Shown piece after piece: positions 1-8,086 of a stretch of 26,549 nt of DNA. The stretch covers positions 1 through 26,549 of the IMG/VR virus record IMGVR_UViG_3300025127_000225, one strand, 5' to 3'. The notes beneath the pieces were generated by a model. It made no database searches and was not told where the DNA came from. It was given only the letters and a program-made list of their open reading frames with translations. A program made the position numbers and the translations under genes. How positions within the stretch are numbered: the first letter of the stretch is position 1; each line of letters begins with the position of its first letter. The stretch is from a virus.

Positions 1-281
1 TCTTTGTTTGCTTCCGTTATGGTAGCACGATACGACGTTGAAACTTTTAGATGTGATCCATCCTGAAGTTTTAGTTCAGACAAACCCATCTCTGACATCA
101 TCGTAGGTATCACTTCACCTGATATACGTTGATGTTCTTTTTTTAAATCTTTTAAATTATTCTCACTGAGTTCTATTCTACGAAGAACGCCCTCTAGTCT
201 TTGTACTTGATCTGCAAGAGACTGAATATTTTCAGTTCTACTCATTGCATCTTGTTGATCTTTTTCAAAATCAATTGCCAT
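1..281 (-). CDS. Hypothetical phage protein, N-terminal part (3' end outside window)
   Basis: This frame starts at ATG 281-279 and stays open to the left edge, giving about 93 residues. The start is preceded by a good ribosome site (AAGGAG about 8 nt upstream). Residues 1-50 are charged, with heptad-like leucines (SLADQVQRLEGVLRRIEL) that suggest a coiled coil. The following part (EVIPTMMSEMGLSELKLQDG) looks like a small globular domain. It overlaps the end of the 119-aa gene by 11 bp, so the two are probably co-transcribed and coupled. I recognise similar short proteins next to replication genes in marine phages but know no function. The frame was translated by hand. Confidence 0.75.
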   Translation of the reverse strand, partial: MAIDFEKDQQDAMSRTENIQSLADQVQRLEGVLRRIELSENNLKDLKKEHQRISGEVIPTMMSEMGLSELKLQDGSHLKVSTSYRATITEANK

Positions 282-630
282 CTATTTCTCCTTTCTCATG
301 TAAATTAATAGCAATAGGATAATAAGTTCTTTCTTGTTTATCCCATTTTAGTAAGTTGTATTTACCATTTGTAATATCAGAAACCAAAGAACATGTTATA
401 CCTATTATTGCAGGATCACCCGTGCATAGTAAATAATCGTCTTTGTTAAAATCTTTTAGTAAAGGTCTTAACCTATAAATTAGTGGACCAGGAGAAAATA
501 TTATTTGTGAATCTTCTGGTAGCAAAAATTTAAATTTACCAAACTTAGCAGCTCCCATAATATTAATTTTAGGGTTACCGACTTTAGTCCCAGGTATCTC
601 CTGTATAACGTAAACTATTCTTTCTGACAT
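271..630 (-). CDS. Conserved marine-phage protein of unknown function, 119 aa
   Basis: A soluble protein with no membrane segment. Its recognisable part is the DDYLLCTGDPAIIG region followed by LLKWDKQERTYYPI near the C terminus, a pattern I associate with conserved hypothetical proteins of marine phages. No catalytic motif was identified. The frame can be opened by TTG at 639-637, but that codon lies inside the predicted -10 box of the leftward promoter. I therefore prefer ATG 630-628, which falls at or next to the expected transcription start, so the mRNA would be leaderless. There is no ribosome site at proper distance from this ATG. The stop overlaps the start of the next gene by 11 bp. 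The gene is transcribed divergently from the helicase. Confidence 0.75.
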   Translation of the reverse strand: MSERIVYVIQEIPGTKVGNPKINIMGAAKFGKFKFLLPEDSQIIFSPGPLIYRLRPLLKDFNKDDYLLCTGDPAIIGITCSLVSDITNGKYNLLKWDKQERTYYPIAINLHEKGEIDGN

Positions 631-632
631 AC

Positions 633-661
633 TTGACAATATAGCGATCCTGGATTATATG
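633..661 (+). promoter_or_regulatory. Rightward sigma70-type promoter for the helicase gene
   Basis: TTGACA at 633-638 is a perfect -35. A 17-bp spacer separates it from TATATG at 656-661 (4 of 6 matches to TATAAT). The expected start is near 668, leaving a short leader with a purine-rich ribosome site (AGAAAGAAG) before ATG 685. This is pattern matching, not a measured start. Confidence 0.6.
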
Positions 662-665
662 TCAA
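638..665 (-). promoter_or_regulatory. Leftward sigma70-type promoter overlapping the rightward one
   Basis: On the minus strand a perfect TTGACA (665-660) is followed after 16 bp by TATATT (643-638, 5 of 6 matches). The expected start is near 631, immediately at ATG 630 of the 119-aa gene. Its -10 box overlaps the rightward -35 box by one base and its -35 box overlaps the rightward -10 box, so two polymerases could not bind at once. Confidence 0.6.
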
Positions 666-684
666 CCCTAGAAAGAAGAAAATT

Positions 685-2115
685 ATGAAATATAAATTTA
701 AGACAAAACCATATAAGCATCAAATGACTGCTTTAGAAAAGTCATGGAATAAAGAAAACTTTGCCTACTTCATGGAGATGGGTACAGGTAAAACAAAAGT
801 ATTAATAGATAATTTAGCCATGCTTTACGATAAAGGTAAAGTTGATGGAGCTTTGATTGTTGCACCAAAGGGTGTTGTTAAAACTTGGTATGAACAAGAA
901 TTACCAACACATTTACCAAGTCATATAGAAAATGTAACTGTGCTATGGCAGCCAAACATTACTAAAAAACAACAAGAAAAATTAGAATCTCTTTACGAAA
1001 TAGATACAGCTTTACATATTTTAATTATGAATGTGGAAGCTTTGTCTACAGATAAAGGTGTTAAGTATGCATCTAAATTTTTAAATGCTCACAAAGTTTT
1101 GATGGCCATAGATGAATCAACAACAATAAAAAATCCATCTGCAAAGAGAACTAAAAATATAGTAGGCTTAGGTAAGTCTGCTAAGTACAGGCGTATTATG
1201 ACAGGCTCACCTATTACAAAAAATCCACTAGATTTATATAGTCAGTGTGAGTTCCTTGATCCGTGGTTGTTGGACTTTACATCATACTACGCTTTTCGTA
1301 ATAGATACGCTGAGATGAAAACTATATATCTACGTGGTAGATCTATACAAGTTGTTAGTGAGTTTAAAAACTTAGGTGAATTATCTGAAACGGTAAAAAC
1401 ATTTTCTGAAAGAATATTAAAAGAAGATTGTCTAGATTTACCACCAAAAACTTTTATGAAAAGATATGTAGCTTTGACACCAGATCAAAAGAAAATTTAC
1501 GAGCAAATGAAAAAGGCAGCTATGGCTGTGTTGAATGGTAAAGTTACAACTACCATGACAGTGTTGACTCAACTCATGAGACTACATCAAATAACTTGTG
1601 GTCACTTTACAGCTGATGATGGTACATCACAAGCTGTAGATAGCAATAGACTTAACGAACTTATGAATGTTTTAGATGAAACAGAAGGCAAAGCAATCAT
1701 TTGGGCTAACTATCAATTAAGTGTGGGTGAGATTATACAAAGAATAATTAAAGAATACGGAGAAGACTCTTATGTTCACTATTATGGTTTAACTTCTCAA
1801 GAAGAAAGACAAGATAATATTCGTAAGTTTCAAAACGATCCTAAGTGTAGATTCTTAGTAGGCACACCACAAACAGGTGGATATGGTATTACACTTACAC
1901 AGGCCAATACTGTTATCTATTATTCTAATAGTTATGATCTTGAAAAAAGATTACAGTCAGAAGACAGAGCACACAGAATAGGACAAAAACAAAAAGTAAC
2001 TTATGTTGACTTGATCGCTGAGGATACTGTTGACGAGAAGATTGTTGAGGCTCTAAGAAATAAAATAAATATTGCATCTGAAGTCATGGGTGAAGAATTA
2101 AAAGATTGGATCTAA
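685..2115 (+). CDS. SNF2/DEAD-like superfamily II helicase
   Basis: A 476-aa ATP-dependent DNA-remodelling or helicase enzyme with the expected SF2 motifs in order. These are a Q-like H12-Q13, Walker A MGTGKT (32-37), motif II DEST (143-146), TGSP motif III (173-176), a second RecA fold with AIIWANYQ and GTPQTGGYG, and motif VI QSEDRAHRIGQ (424-434) with the arginine finger. The SEDRAHRIGQ signature is typical of SNF2-family proteins, and phage versions are this short because they lack accessory domains. The exact substrate is unknown; a role in replication, recombination or early host takeover is inferred. It is the only plus-strand gene in the window. It has its own promoter and a purine-rich ribosome site. 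Its stop overlaps the endolysin stop by 4 bp. Confidence 0.92.
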   Translation: MKYKFKTKPYKHQMTALEKSWNKENFAYFMEMGTGKTKVLIDNLAMLYDKGKVDGALIVAPKGVVKTWYEQELPTHLPSHIENVTVLWQPNITKKQQEKLESLYEIDTALHILIMNVEALSTDKGVKYASKFLNAHKVLMAIDESTTIKNPSAKRTKNIVGLGKSAKYRRIMTGSPITKNPLDLYSQCEFLDPWLLDFTSYYAFRNRYAEMKTIYLRGRSIQVVSEFKNLGELSETVKTFSERILKEDCLDLPPKTFMKRYVALTPDQKKIYEQMKKAAMAVLNGKVTTTMTVLTQLMRLHQITCGHFTADDGTSQAVDSNRLNELMNVLDETEGKAIIWANYQLSVGEIIQRIIKEYGEDSYVHYYGLTSQEERQDNIRKFQNDPKCRFLVGTPQTGGYGITLTQANTVIYYSNSYDLEKRLQSEDRAHRIGQKQKVTYVDLIAEDTVDEKIVEALRNKINIASEVMGEELKDWI

Positions 2116-2588
2116 ATAATATCTCTGGCACTCCCTAATATAGGTTTATATTTTGTTTTACCTTCGGATCTATACGCATGTAAGAACGATGCTCTTGGTT
2201 GATCTGCTACCCAGCTACAATGAATCCATCCGCTGTTAGGTTCGCCTGGAGTGTAGAACTCGAGAATGAGCTGATCTGGCGTGAGGTTTGCTTTTATCCA
2301 ATCAAATAATTCAGCGTTGTCTGTACCTATCACTTCAAAATCCGCCGCTTCTGCACGGGCATGTTGGCTGTTGACTGAGCTACCGATGGCTACACACAAC
2401 TCACTGCTACGAAATCCGCTAGTCACCTTGACCCTGCCGAAGTGATCACGTACTGGCTGTAAAATATTTTCACACAATGCTTTTAATTTTTCTATTTGCT
2501 CTGCGTTAGGATTGTTATTAATACCTTTACGTATAGCAGTGTCGCTTTTAATAAGCTCTGAAAGAGTGAAGTTACGTGATAAATTCAT
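2112..2588 (-). CDS. M15-family zinc peptidase, probable endolysin
   Basis: A 158-aa peptidase of the M15 (D-Ala-D-Ala carboxypeptidase/L-Ala-D-Glu endopeptidase) type, which would cleave peptidoglycan cross-links at lysis. Visible motifs are the N-terminal FTLSELIKSDTA, then VTSGFRSSEL (55-64), SQH (74-76), AAD (81-83), E110 in the LILEFY strand and GWIHCSW (120-126). The likely zinc ligands are H76, D83 and H123. The usual glycine of the SxHxxGxAxD signature is alanine here (A79). There is no signal peptide, so export depends on a holin, and the gene just upstream fits that role. The start ATG overlaps the holin stop as TAATG. Base composition is uneven: the stretch around 2221-2460 is much richer in G+C than its surroundings. 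Confidence 0.88.
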   Translation of the reverse strand: MNLSRNFTLSELIKSDTAIRKGINNNPNAEQIEKLKALCENILQPVRDHFGRVKVTSGFRSSELCVAIGSSVNSQHARAEAADFEVIGTDNAELFDWIKANLTPDQLILEFYTPGEPNSGWIHCSWVADQPRASFLHAYRSEGKTKYKPILGSARDII

Positions 2589-2764
2589 TATTTCATATAG
2601 TTCATGAGCAAGGCTAGAATAAGTGACCCCATTCCACCTACAATCATGTATTCTATTCTTCTAATACGTTCTTTCATTTCTTTTATTTGATCAAACGTTT
2701 GCTTCTGCATTATCCTGCAAAGCTTTTCATGTGCTTCTATTTTTTGTAGTGCCGATTTTTTCAT
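2588..2764 (-). CDS. Small holin-like membrane protein (XhlA-like), 58 aa
   Basis: A hand-translated small gene fills the space between the endolysin and the 1397-aa gene. It overlaps both as TAATG. Residues 1-39 are highly charged and probably helical, beginning MKKSALQKIEAHEKLC. Residues 40-55 form one hydrophobic helix (MIVGGMGSLILALLMN). A charged amphipathic N-terminal part followed by a single C-terminal membrane helix, plus an 'AHEKLC'-type sequence, matches small holin/XhlA-type proteins that lie directly upstream of endolysins. Its position supports a role in membrane permeabilisation at lysis. A spanin-like or other membrane accessory role cannot be excluded. Confidence 0.75.
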   Translation of the reverse strand: MKKSALQKIEAHEKLCRIMQKQTFDQIKEMKERIRRIEYMIVGGMGSLILALLMNYMK

Positions 2765-5700
2765 TATGTTCTACTCGCAATAACTTTTTCTTCAGGAGAT
2801 AGTAAAGCCTCCTGCGTACGTGTCAAGTTAGTATTTGGGTTAACATTTGCCGCTGTAGCTCTAACTATTGGTTGACCTGATGCTGGTAATGGTGGTGTTT
2901 GTATGCTTGTTTGTTGTATGGTTTGATCTGTTACAGGAGCTGCACTTTCATCACCTTTAATCTCTTCTAAATATTTTTTTAATTCTTCTAGAGCAGCTTC
3001 TTCATCAGTCTCTGGTTTTAAAGTTTTATTTTTGTATTCTCTTAATATATCTCTAAATAATTTTTTAGGATAGAAATAATCTTTGTTAATTGTTTCACCC
3101 TCTCCTCTTCTTTCAGCTTCTTTTTTAGCACTTTCAACTCTTTTCTTCATACCACCCTCAAAACCAGTAAATGGAATATTTTTACCGTCTAATAATTTTT
3201 TTGCCTTCGCATATGGTATTCTTCTTTTCCTTAAAATTTTTAATAGTTCTCTTTTAGGAACACCTACTTTTAATGCGTCTTGTATTATGTTGTGAAACTC
3301 TCTGTTTACTTTTAATGTTTCTTCTTGAATAGTTTTAAATTCATCAGCCATAACTAATGGCCCTCTATTTTGATAATTTTCTAAACTAAAAAATTTTTCA
3401 GCTGTTGTCACAGATCTAAATTTTTTATTGTAATCTGTAATTTTAAATTGCAGGGCTTTTGGTACATCTACATTTATTATTCTTATACCTGAAAATAGTG
3501 CCAGTAATTCATCTTGTAACGTTACAGGTTGACCACCTCTTTTAATATCTTTTTCTAAACCTTGAACAAGTTTACCTGCAGTCGTAATAGCTGTTGGTTG
3601 AACACCTTCAATTATGTGCACTAAACTTTTTAAAAATTGAACGTCTCCATCATCAGTTACTGAGTATACTTTAGAACCTGTTTTAGTTTCACCACCTCTA
3701 CCACCGACTATTAAACCTCTAGGTATGACGTCAGATACTTTTTCAAAGAAAATTGCTTCTGATATAAATGGTTCTAAAAGTTTTCTAATAGGTCCATCTT
3801 TACCTAACATTAAATTAAAAGCTATATTACCAGCATCTTCTTGTCTTATTTTACCCTCCTCTAAAGTTTTTAATGCAGCAGTAAAAGGTTGTTTTACAAC
3901 ATCGTACGGGCTGAAGTATGAGAAGTTAATTGCTTTTCCTACACCATCTTTCCATTTATTAATTGGTATGATTGCAGCTCTTGAATCCCAAGGTGCTGAT
4001 AAACTTCTTTTGTATGCCTCTATCTGGTCCATAGTTGTGCCAGTTAAATTTTGACCTAATGCGGATACACCTTTTTCTGCGCCACCTAATGTAACTAAGG
4101 CTCCCATCAGTCTTCTGTAACCCATCTGTCTTAGATTAGCGTTAGAAGATGTAGCTTCTTTTAATCCTATGTTTAATATATTAAATGTGGTTCTAATCAT
4201 TTCTGCAGGAAACGATACAAAGTTACCAAATGGTAACTTTCTTAAATTTTTTATTACTTCAGGGACTTTACTGTATGTTGGATATGTATTTCTTATTTGC
4301 CATGCAGCTGCCTCATCTAAAGCCTCATCAAATGTTTTTCTAGCACCAGTAAAAGTATTTATTCTATCAAACTCTCTGCCTGTTATTTCTTTGGTCCATC
4401 TTGCTATGTCATCTACATTTTTATACATAGATCTCATCTGTGATTTTACATACTCATGACCATACCATTTCCATAAGTTATCACCCCCAGCATATATTCT
4501 AGTAGCTGTTTTTAACATTCTTGAATCTGATAATCTTGCTAATAAACTATCTAGGTTTTTAACTTTAGCTCCTGAACGTATATCTTTCAATACTGCCTGT
4601 AGTTCTGATGCTACGATGTTTTCATCAATTACACCAAGACGTATTTTATTTTCTAAATTTTTTATAAATTTAGTTTCATCAATAACTTTACCAGCTCCAA
4701 ATATGTCATCCATGACCATTTTAATAGATTCTGTTACGGATGCTCTACCACCTATGTGCCCGTTTGCTAGTGGGAACATACTAGCAGATGTTACGTTTCT
4801 AACTTGTGTTGCAGGTGAAAGAACTGTTTTACCAAACTGTGTTGCCACTTTAAACTGTAGCATATTTCTATACGCAGAGGATTGTAATAAACCATCTAAT
4901 TTACCAGGTGCTCCTTTGATAGCTTTTGCCATATCTGCTGTTGCATAAAGTTTTGACATTTTAGTTTTTAATATTCCAAGATGTTCTAAGTTTCCTATTA
5001 ACTGTGCATCAGGCGCAGCGTTTAAGGCTGCAGCTTCTGATTTATATAACCAACCTTGTTTTAAACCTAAATCAGCTAATTTATCCAATGTTTGTTTATT
5101 TACTGTTTGTGTAATTGCATGTGATGTTGTCTGTAATACAGAAGATTTTAAATTATTTTCTTCTCCTAATAATTTTTTGATAGCATCTGGTAGTTCTTCT
5201 CCTGTTTTAATTAATTTATCAGATCTTAATTGATTTTTAGAAACCTGTTGTAATAATTTAAGTGGATCAACCCCATCTGTTTTTGTGTCTGTAAGAATTT
5301 TATGAACTACTGACTCTGCGTACGCGTCTAGTGCTTGAGCTTTTGTCATTCTTGGTGTTTTTAAACTTAAAGCTATCTCTCTTAAATCTTTATTTTTTGT
5401 TACAACGTTGTCCAATATAAATTTTTTAGCGCCGTCTTTTAATTTTTGATCTGGCATATACTCAGGGTTTGTAAATATAGAAAAAGATTTTCTCATGTAG
5501 GTTTTAACATTATTAAGAATAAAATTTTTAAGATCACCTTTTGGTAGTAGTTCACCAAAAATTTGTTTTGTGTTTACTATTTCTTTATTTAAATCTTCTG
5601 CTGTCTGTTGAAGAATTTTAGGGAGCTCTGATTTTTTTGCTTGTCCTTTTAAATATGCAAGAACTTGATCTAAATAATATTCTTTACTTGCAGGAGATGT

Positions 5701-6957
5701 GGTTGCTGTATTGTAATATCCTTCAAATGATTTAGCTAGTCCGTATGCTTTCTTTTCCAAAGATTCTAGATATTTTTCTATTGTTCTGCTTCTTGCTTTT
5801 ATTTCTCTTTTTGCAGTAGATGTAAGTTGAAAAGATTCACCTGTGTATTTACCAAGAGATCTAAGACCTGATAAAAAATTATCTACCTTTTTTAATCTAG
5901 CTTTTAATGGGTCTCTGCTTTTTGTAGAAAACATTCTCCACTGATCAAAAGCAGGTAGTTGTTTTAATGGATTACCTGTTAACACTGTGGCTAAAGATTT
6001 ATCTATTACAAAACTACTTGCGGTTCTTAAACCTTTACCTAAAGCCGTAGATCCTGGCACTCTTGATAAAAGATAGGTTGCAGGTCTAACTGCTAAATAA
6101 TCTACACCTTGTAATGCATAACCTGCAGGTTTAAACAAACCATACTTTGCACCAACGGTTGCTATCTTTGCAAGTGGTTTACCTAATAAAGTAAAACCAC
6201 CTCCTACTAAAGTTCCTTCTGCTCCAAATCTAAGTTTGTTTCTAAATCTAGCAAGAGCGAGATCTTGACCCTCTAGTCCCTCTTCTTTTTCAAGATCTAA
6301 AAGTAATGGATCACCTTGTTCTTTTTGCCGTGCACCAGATGTGATAAAATCTGTTGCACCAAAAGCTGTTGCCATGTATCCAGTTCTCTTAGCTACACTG
6401 ACTAATTTAGATGTGCCTCCTGCTATCTCTGCATCTGTAATTTTTTTATCTTTAAATTTTTTAGCTCTTGATATTTTTTTAGCTCTGTTCATTATCTTAA
6501 GAACAGCACCACCTGGTAAACCATATTCAATAAGAACTTTATTTACTGTTCCTAGTAATGTCTCAGGATCATCTATTGCTGTATCTTCATAAACTCTGTC
6601 TAATTTTTCAACAAGATTAGTATCGGCTGCCATATCGATACCAGTCGTGACTAGATCTCCAAAAGAAAACCCTATGTTTTGAACTGCACCATACACAGAT
6701 TTTTCAACGTCTTCAAAAAAATCTACATAATCTTTCTCTTTTGGTTTGTCCTTTTTGGACATTAATTGTTCTAGTCTATCAACTTTTAATTTATTAAAAG
6801 GGTTTGTTTCAAACAATAATCCAAAATTTCTTAAACCCTCCCATGTAAACTTCACGGGTTTCTTTTGTTTGGTAAGTGTATTTTTTATTGTGGAAGATAA
6901 AGTGTTAGATACTTCATCTTTATCTAAGATAATTTTATTCTTTTCAAAGGGTTCCAT
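2764..6957 (-). CDS. Very large structural protein, probable internal virion/DNA-ejection protein (T7 gp16-like role)
   Basis: A 1397-aa, largely helical, lysine-rich protein. It contains several Gly/Ala-rich apolar stretches, for example LPGGAVLKIM, VGGGFTLLGKPLAKIATVGA and RRLMGALVTLGGAEKGVSAL. Residues around 707-727 carry a recognisable FGKTVLSPATQVRNVTSA segment seen in large proteins of marine phages. The last 60 residues are Pro/Thr/Gln-rich and end in LLSPEEKVIASRT, suggesting a flexible tail. I see no transglycosylase catalytic motif that I can defend. Size, position after the gp14-like gene and before the lysis genes, and apolar segments resemble the largest internal core/ejection protein of T7-like phages (about 1300 aa). 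The function is inferred from context. Its stop overlaps the holin start as TAATG. Confidence 0.8.
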   Translation of the reverse strand: MEPFEKNKIILDKDEVSNTLSSTIKNTLTKQKKPVKFTWEGLRNFGLLFETNPFNKLKVDRLEQLMSKKDKPKEKDYVDFFEDVEKSVYGAVQNIGFSFGDLVTTGIDMAADTNLVEKLDRVYEDTAIDDPETLLGTVNKVLIEYGLPGGAVLKIMNRAKKISRAKKFKDKKITDAEIAGGTSKLVSVAKRTGYMATAFGATDFITSGARQKEQGDPLLLDLEKEEGLEGQDLALARFRNKLRFGAEGTLVGGGFTLLGKPLAKIATVGAKYGLFKPAGYALQGVDYLAVRPATYLLSRVPGSTALGKGLRTASSFVIDKSLATVLTGNPLKQLPAFDQWRMFSTKSRDPLKARLKKVDNFLSGLRSLGKYTGESFQLTSTAKREIKARSRTIEKYLESLEKKAYGLAKSFEGYYNTATTSPASKEYYLDQVLAYLKGQAKKSELPKILQQTAEDLNKEIVNTKQIFGELLPKGDLKNFILNNVKTYMRKSFSIFTNPEYMPDQKLKDGAKKFILDNVVTKNKDLREIALSLKTPRMTKAQALDAYAESVVHKILTDTKTDGVDPLKLLQQVSKNQLRSDKLIKTGEELPDAIKKLLGEENNLKSSVLQTTSHAITQTVNKQTLDKLADLGLKQGWLYKSEAAALNAAPDAQLIGNLEHLGILKTKMSKLYATADMAKAIKGAPGKLDGLLQSSAYRNMLQFKVATQFGKTVLSPATQVRNVTSASMFPLANGHIGGRASVTESIKMVMDDIFGAGKVIDETKFIKNLENKIRLGVIDENIVASELQAVLKDIRSGAKVKNLDSLLARLSDSRMLKTATRIYAGGDNLWKWYGHEYVKSQMRSMYKNVDDIARWTKEITGREFDRINTFTGARKTFDEALDEAAAWQIRNTYPTYSKVPEVIKNLRKLPFGNFVSFPAEMIRTTFNILNIGLKEATSSNANLRQMGYRRLMGALVTLGGAEKGVSALGQNLTGTTMDQIEAYKRSLSAPWDSRAAIIPINKWKDGVGKAINFSYFSPYDVVKQPFTAALKTLEEGKIRQEDAGNIAFNLMLGKDGPIRKLLEPFISEAIFFEKVSDVIPRGLIVGGRGGETKTGSKVYSVTDDGDVQFLKSLVHIIEGVQPTAITTAGKLVQGLEKDIKRGGQPVTLQDELLALFSGIRIINVDVPKALQFKITDYNKKFRSVTTAEKFFSLENYQNRGPLVMADEFKTIQEETLKVNREFHNIIQDALKVGVPKRELLKILRKRRIPYAKAKKLLDGKNIPFTGFEGGMKKRVESAKKEAERRGEGETINKDYFYPKKLFRDILREYKNKTLKPETDEEAALEELKKYLEEIKGDESAAPVTDQTIQQTSIQTPPLPASGQPIVRATAANVNPNTNLTRTQEALLSPEEKVIASRT

Positions 6958-6958
6958 G

Positions 6959-8086
6959 TTACGCCCCCTGTGGTAATGTCAAATTTACGTCGTATTGTTT
7001 ATTAAAGTTACTAATATCTTCTGTTGTTTGAATGTTTGCAAAATCTAACAAAGCTTTTTTACTTCTTGCCAATAACTGCACAATGTCATTTGATATTTCA
7101 TTTGGTAATCTTGCTCTTAATTCTGTAAAAGATAAATCTTGAACACTGCCTGTATCTTTTTTAGTTTCAACAACGGACTCCATTAGTGGCTCTGAACCAA
7201 CAGCTTTTTCACTACCAACACTATATTCAGCTCTACCACCTTTTTTAAAGAAAAATCTTTCTTTTAAATTTTCTATGGTTAGAGCTCTAGCTTCTCCACT
7301 ACCATCCGTAATTAATGGAAACTCTGCTAATGCTGCCTCTGGTGTTTTACCTGCATCAATAGCCTCTCTTTGTTTTACTTTTTGTGCATCATTATATGAT
7401 TTAACAACATTTGTCATTTCGGCGTCAAATAATTCTGGTGTTGATATGATTGCAGCATATTCAACAGGAGTTCCTAATTCTTTTACAAGCACGTTTTGAT
7501 TTAATCTAATAGTTTGTTCAGCAATTTTCTTTTGATCTGGTGTAGATTCAGGATTAGCTAAAGTATCTCTTGCATCAAAAATATTTTGTTGAGCTTCTAA
7601 AATAATTTGACGTTCTACCTCTGGTGTTTTTCTGTCGTCAGTAGTGCCCTCTCCTGCTTGTTCAATTTTTTCTTTTTCTAAATCATATTCTGATGCTAAT
7701 GCACTTGTGAATATATCTTTTCGTAAATCTGATTTTTCTCCACCTCTTGTCAGTTGCGCTGCTTGAAAAGTTTGAAAAGGATCTTTTGCTGCCCCAGCTG
7801 CCGTGGCTAGTAATCCAGAAAAACCTTTTCCTGCAGGTGTCGCTGATGCTAAATTTAATCCAAAGCTAGTTAAAAATCCTGGCAATGTCCCTGGTCCAAG
7901 GCTAGGTTGTCTACTAACAAATTTATCTATGTCTCCTTCAAATCTTTCTGTAGTTTTTAGTGCCCTGTCGTATGGATCTGTTCCAAGACTAAATTCTTTT
8001 CTAGGTGTATCTAAACCTGATGTGATACCAGTGCCTGCAGAGCCACCTCTCCTAAACATAGGTCTCTTTAAAATTCGATTCATCAT
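6959..8086 (-). CDS. Virion-associated protein with N-terminal FRRGG motif
   Basis: A 375-aa protein, starting at the first of two adjacent ATGs. It has a basic glycine-rich N terminus (RPMFRRGGSAGTGITSGL, residues 8-25) and a Gly/Ala-rich apolar segment (69-100). A long charged helical region spans about 115-245. A second KKGGRAEYSVG motif lies at 281-291. The C-terminal domain includes SFTELRARLPNEI and ALLDFANI. The N-terminal motif and C-terminal domain look familiar from uncultured marine phages, but I know no assigned function. It lies between the gp14-like protein and the 1397-aa protein, which suggests an internal virion component analogous in position to T7 gp15. Its start overlaps the preceding stop (TAATG), and one base separates its stop from the next ATG. 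Confidence 0.75.
   Translation of the reverse strand: MMNRILKRPMFRRGGSAGTGITSGLDTPRKEFSLGTDPYDRALKTTERFEGDIDKFVSRQPSLGPGTLPGFLTSFGLNLASATPAGKGFSGLLATAAGAAKDPFQTFQAAQLTRGGEKSDLRKDIFTSALASEYDLEKEKIEQAGEGTTDDRKTPEVERQIILEAQQNIFDARDTLANPESTPDQKKIAEQTIRLNQNVLVKELGTPVEYAAIISTPELFDAEMTNVVKSYNDAQKVKQREAIDAGKTPEAALAEFPLITDGSGEARALTIENLKERFFFKKGGRAEYSVGSEKAVGSEPLMESVVETKKDTGSVQDLSFTELRARLPNEISNDIVQLLARSKKALLDFANIQTTEDISNFNKQYDVNLTLPQGA

Larger units (their letters stand above)
633..665. repeat. Imperfect 33-bp dyad centred on the divergent promoters (possible operator)
   Basis: The interval is an interrupted palindrome. TTGAC (633-637) pairs with GTCAA (661-665), ATATA (639-643) with TATAT (656-660), and ATCC (647-650) with GGAT (652-655) around T651. 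The left arm carries extra bases A638 and GCG 644-646. The symmetry places the two promoters nearly as mirror images. It could also be a repressor operator. Confidence 0.6.

Noticed and set aside
637-639. TTG as start codon of the 119-aa gene
   Set aside because: It lies inside the predicted -10 box of the promoter for the gene; ATG 630 is at the expected transcript start.
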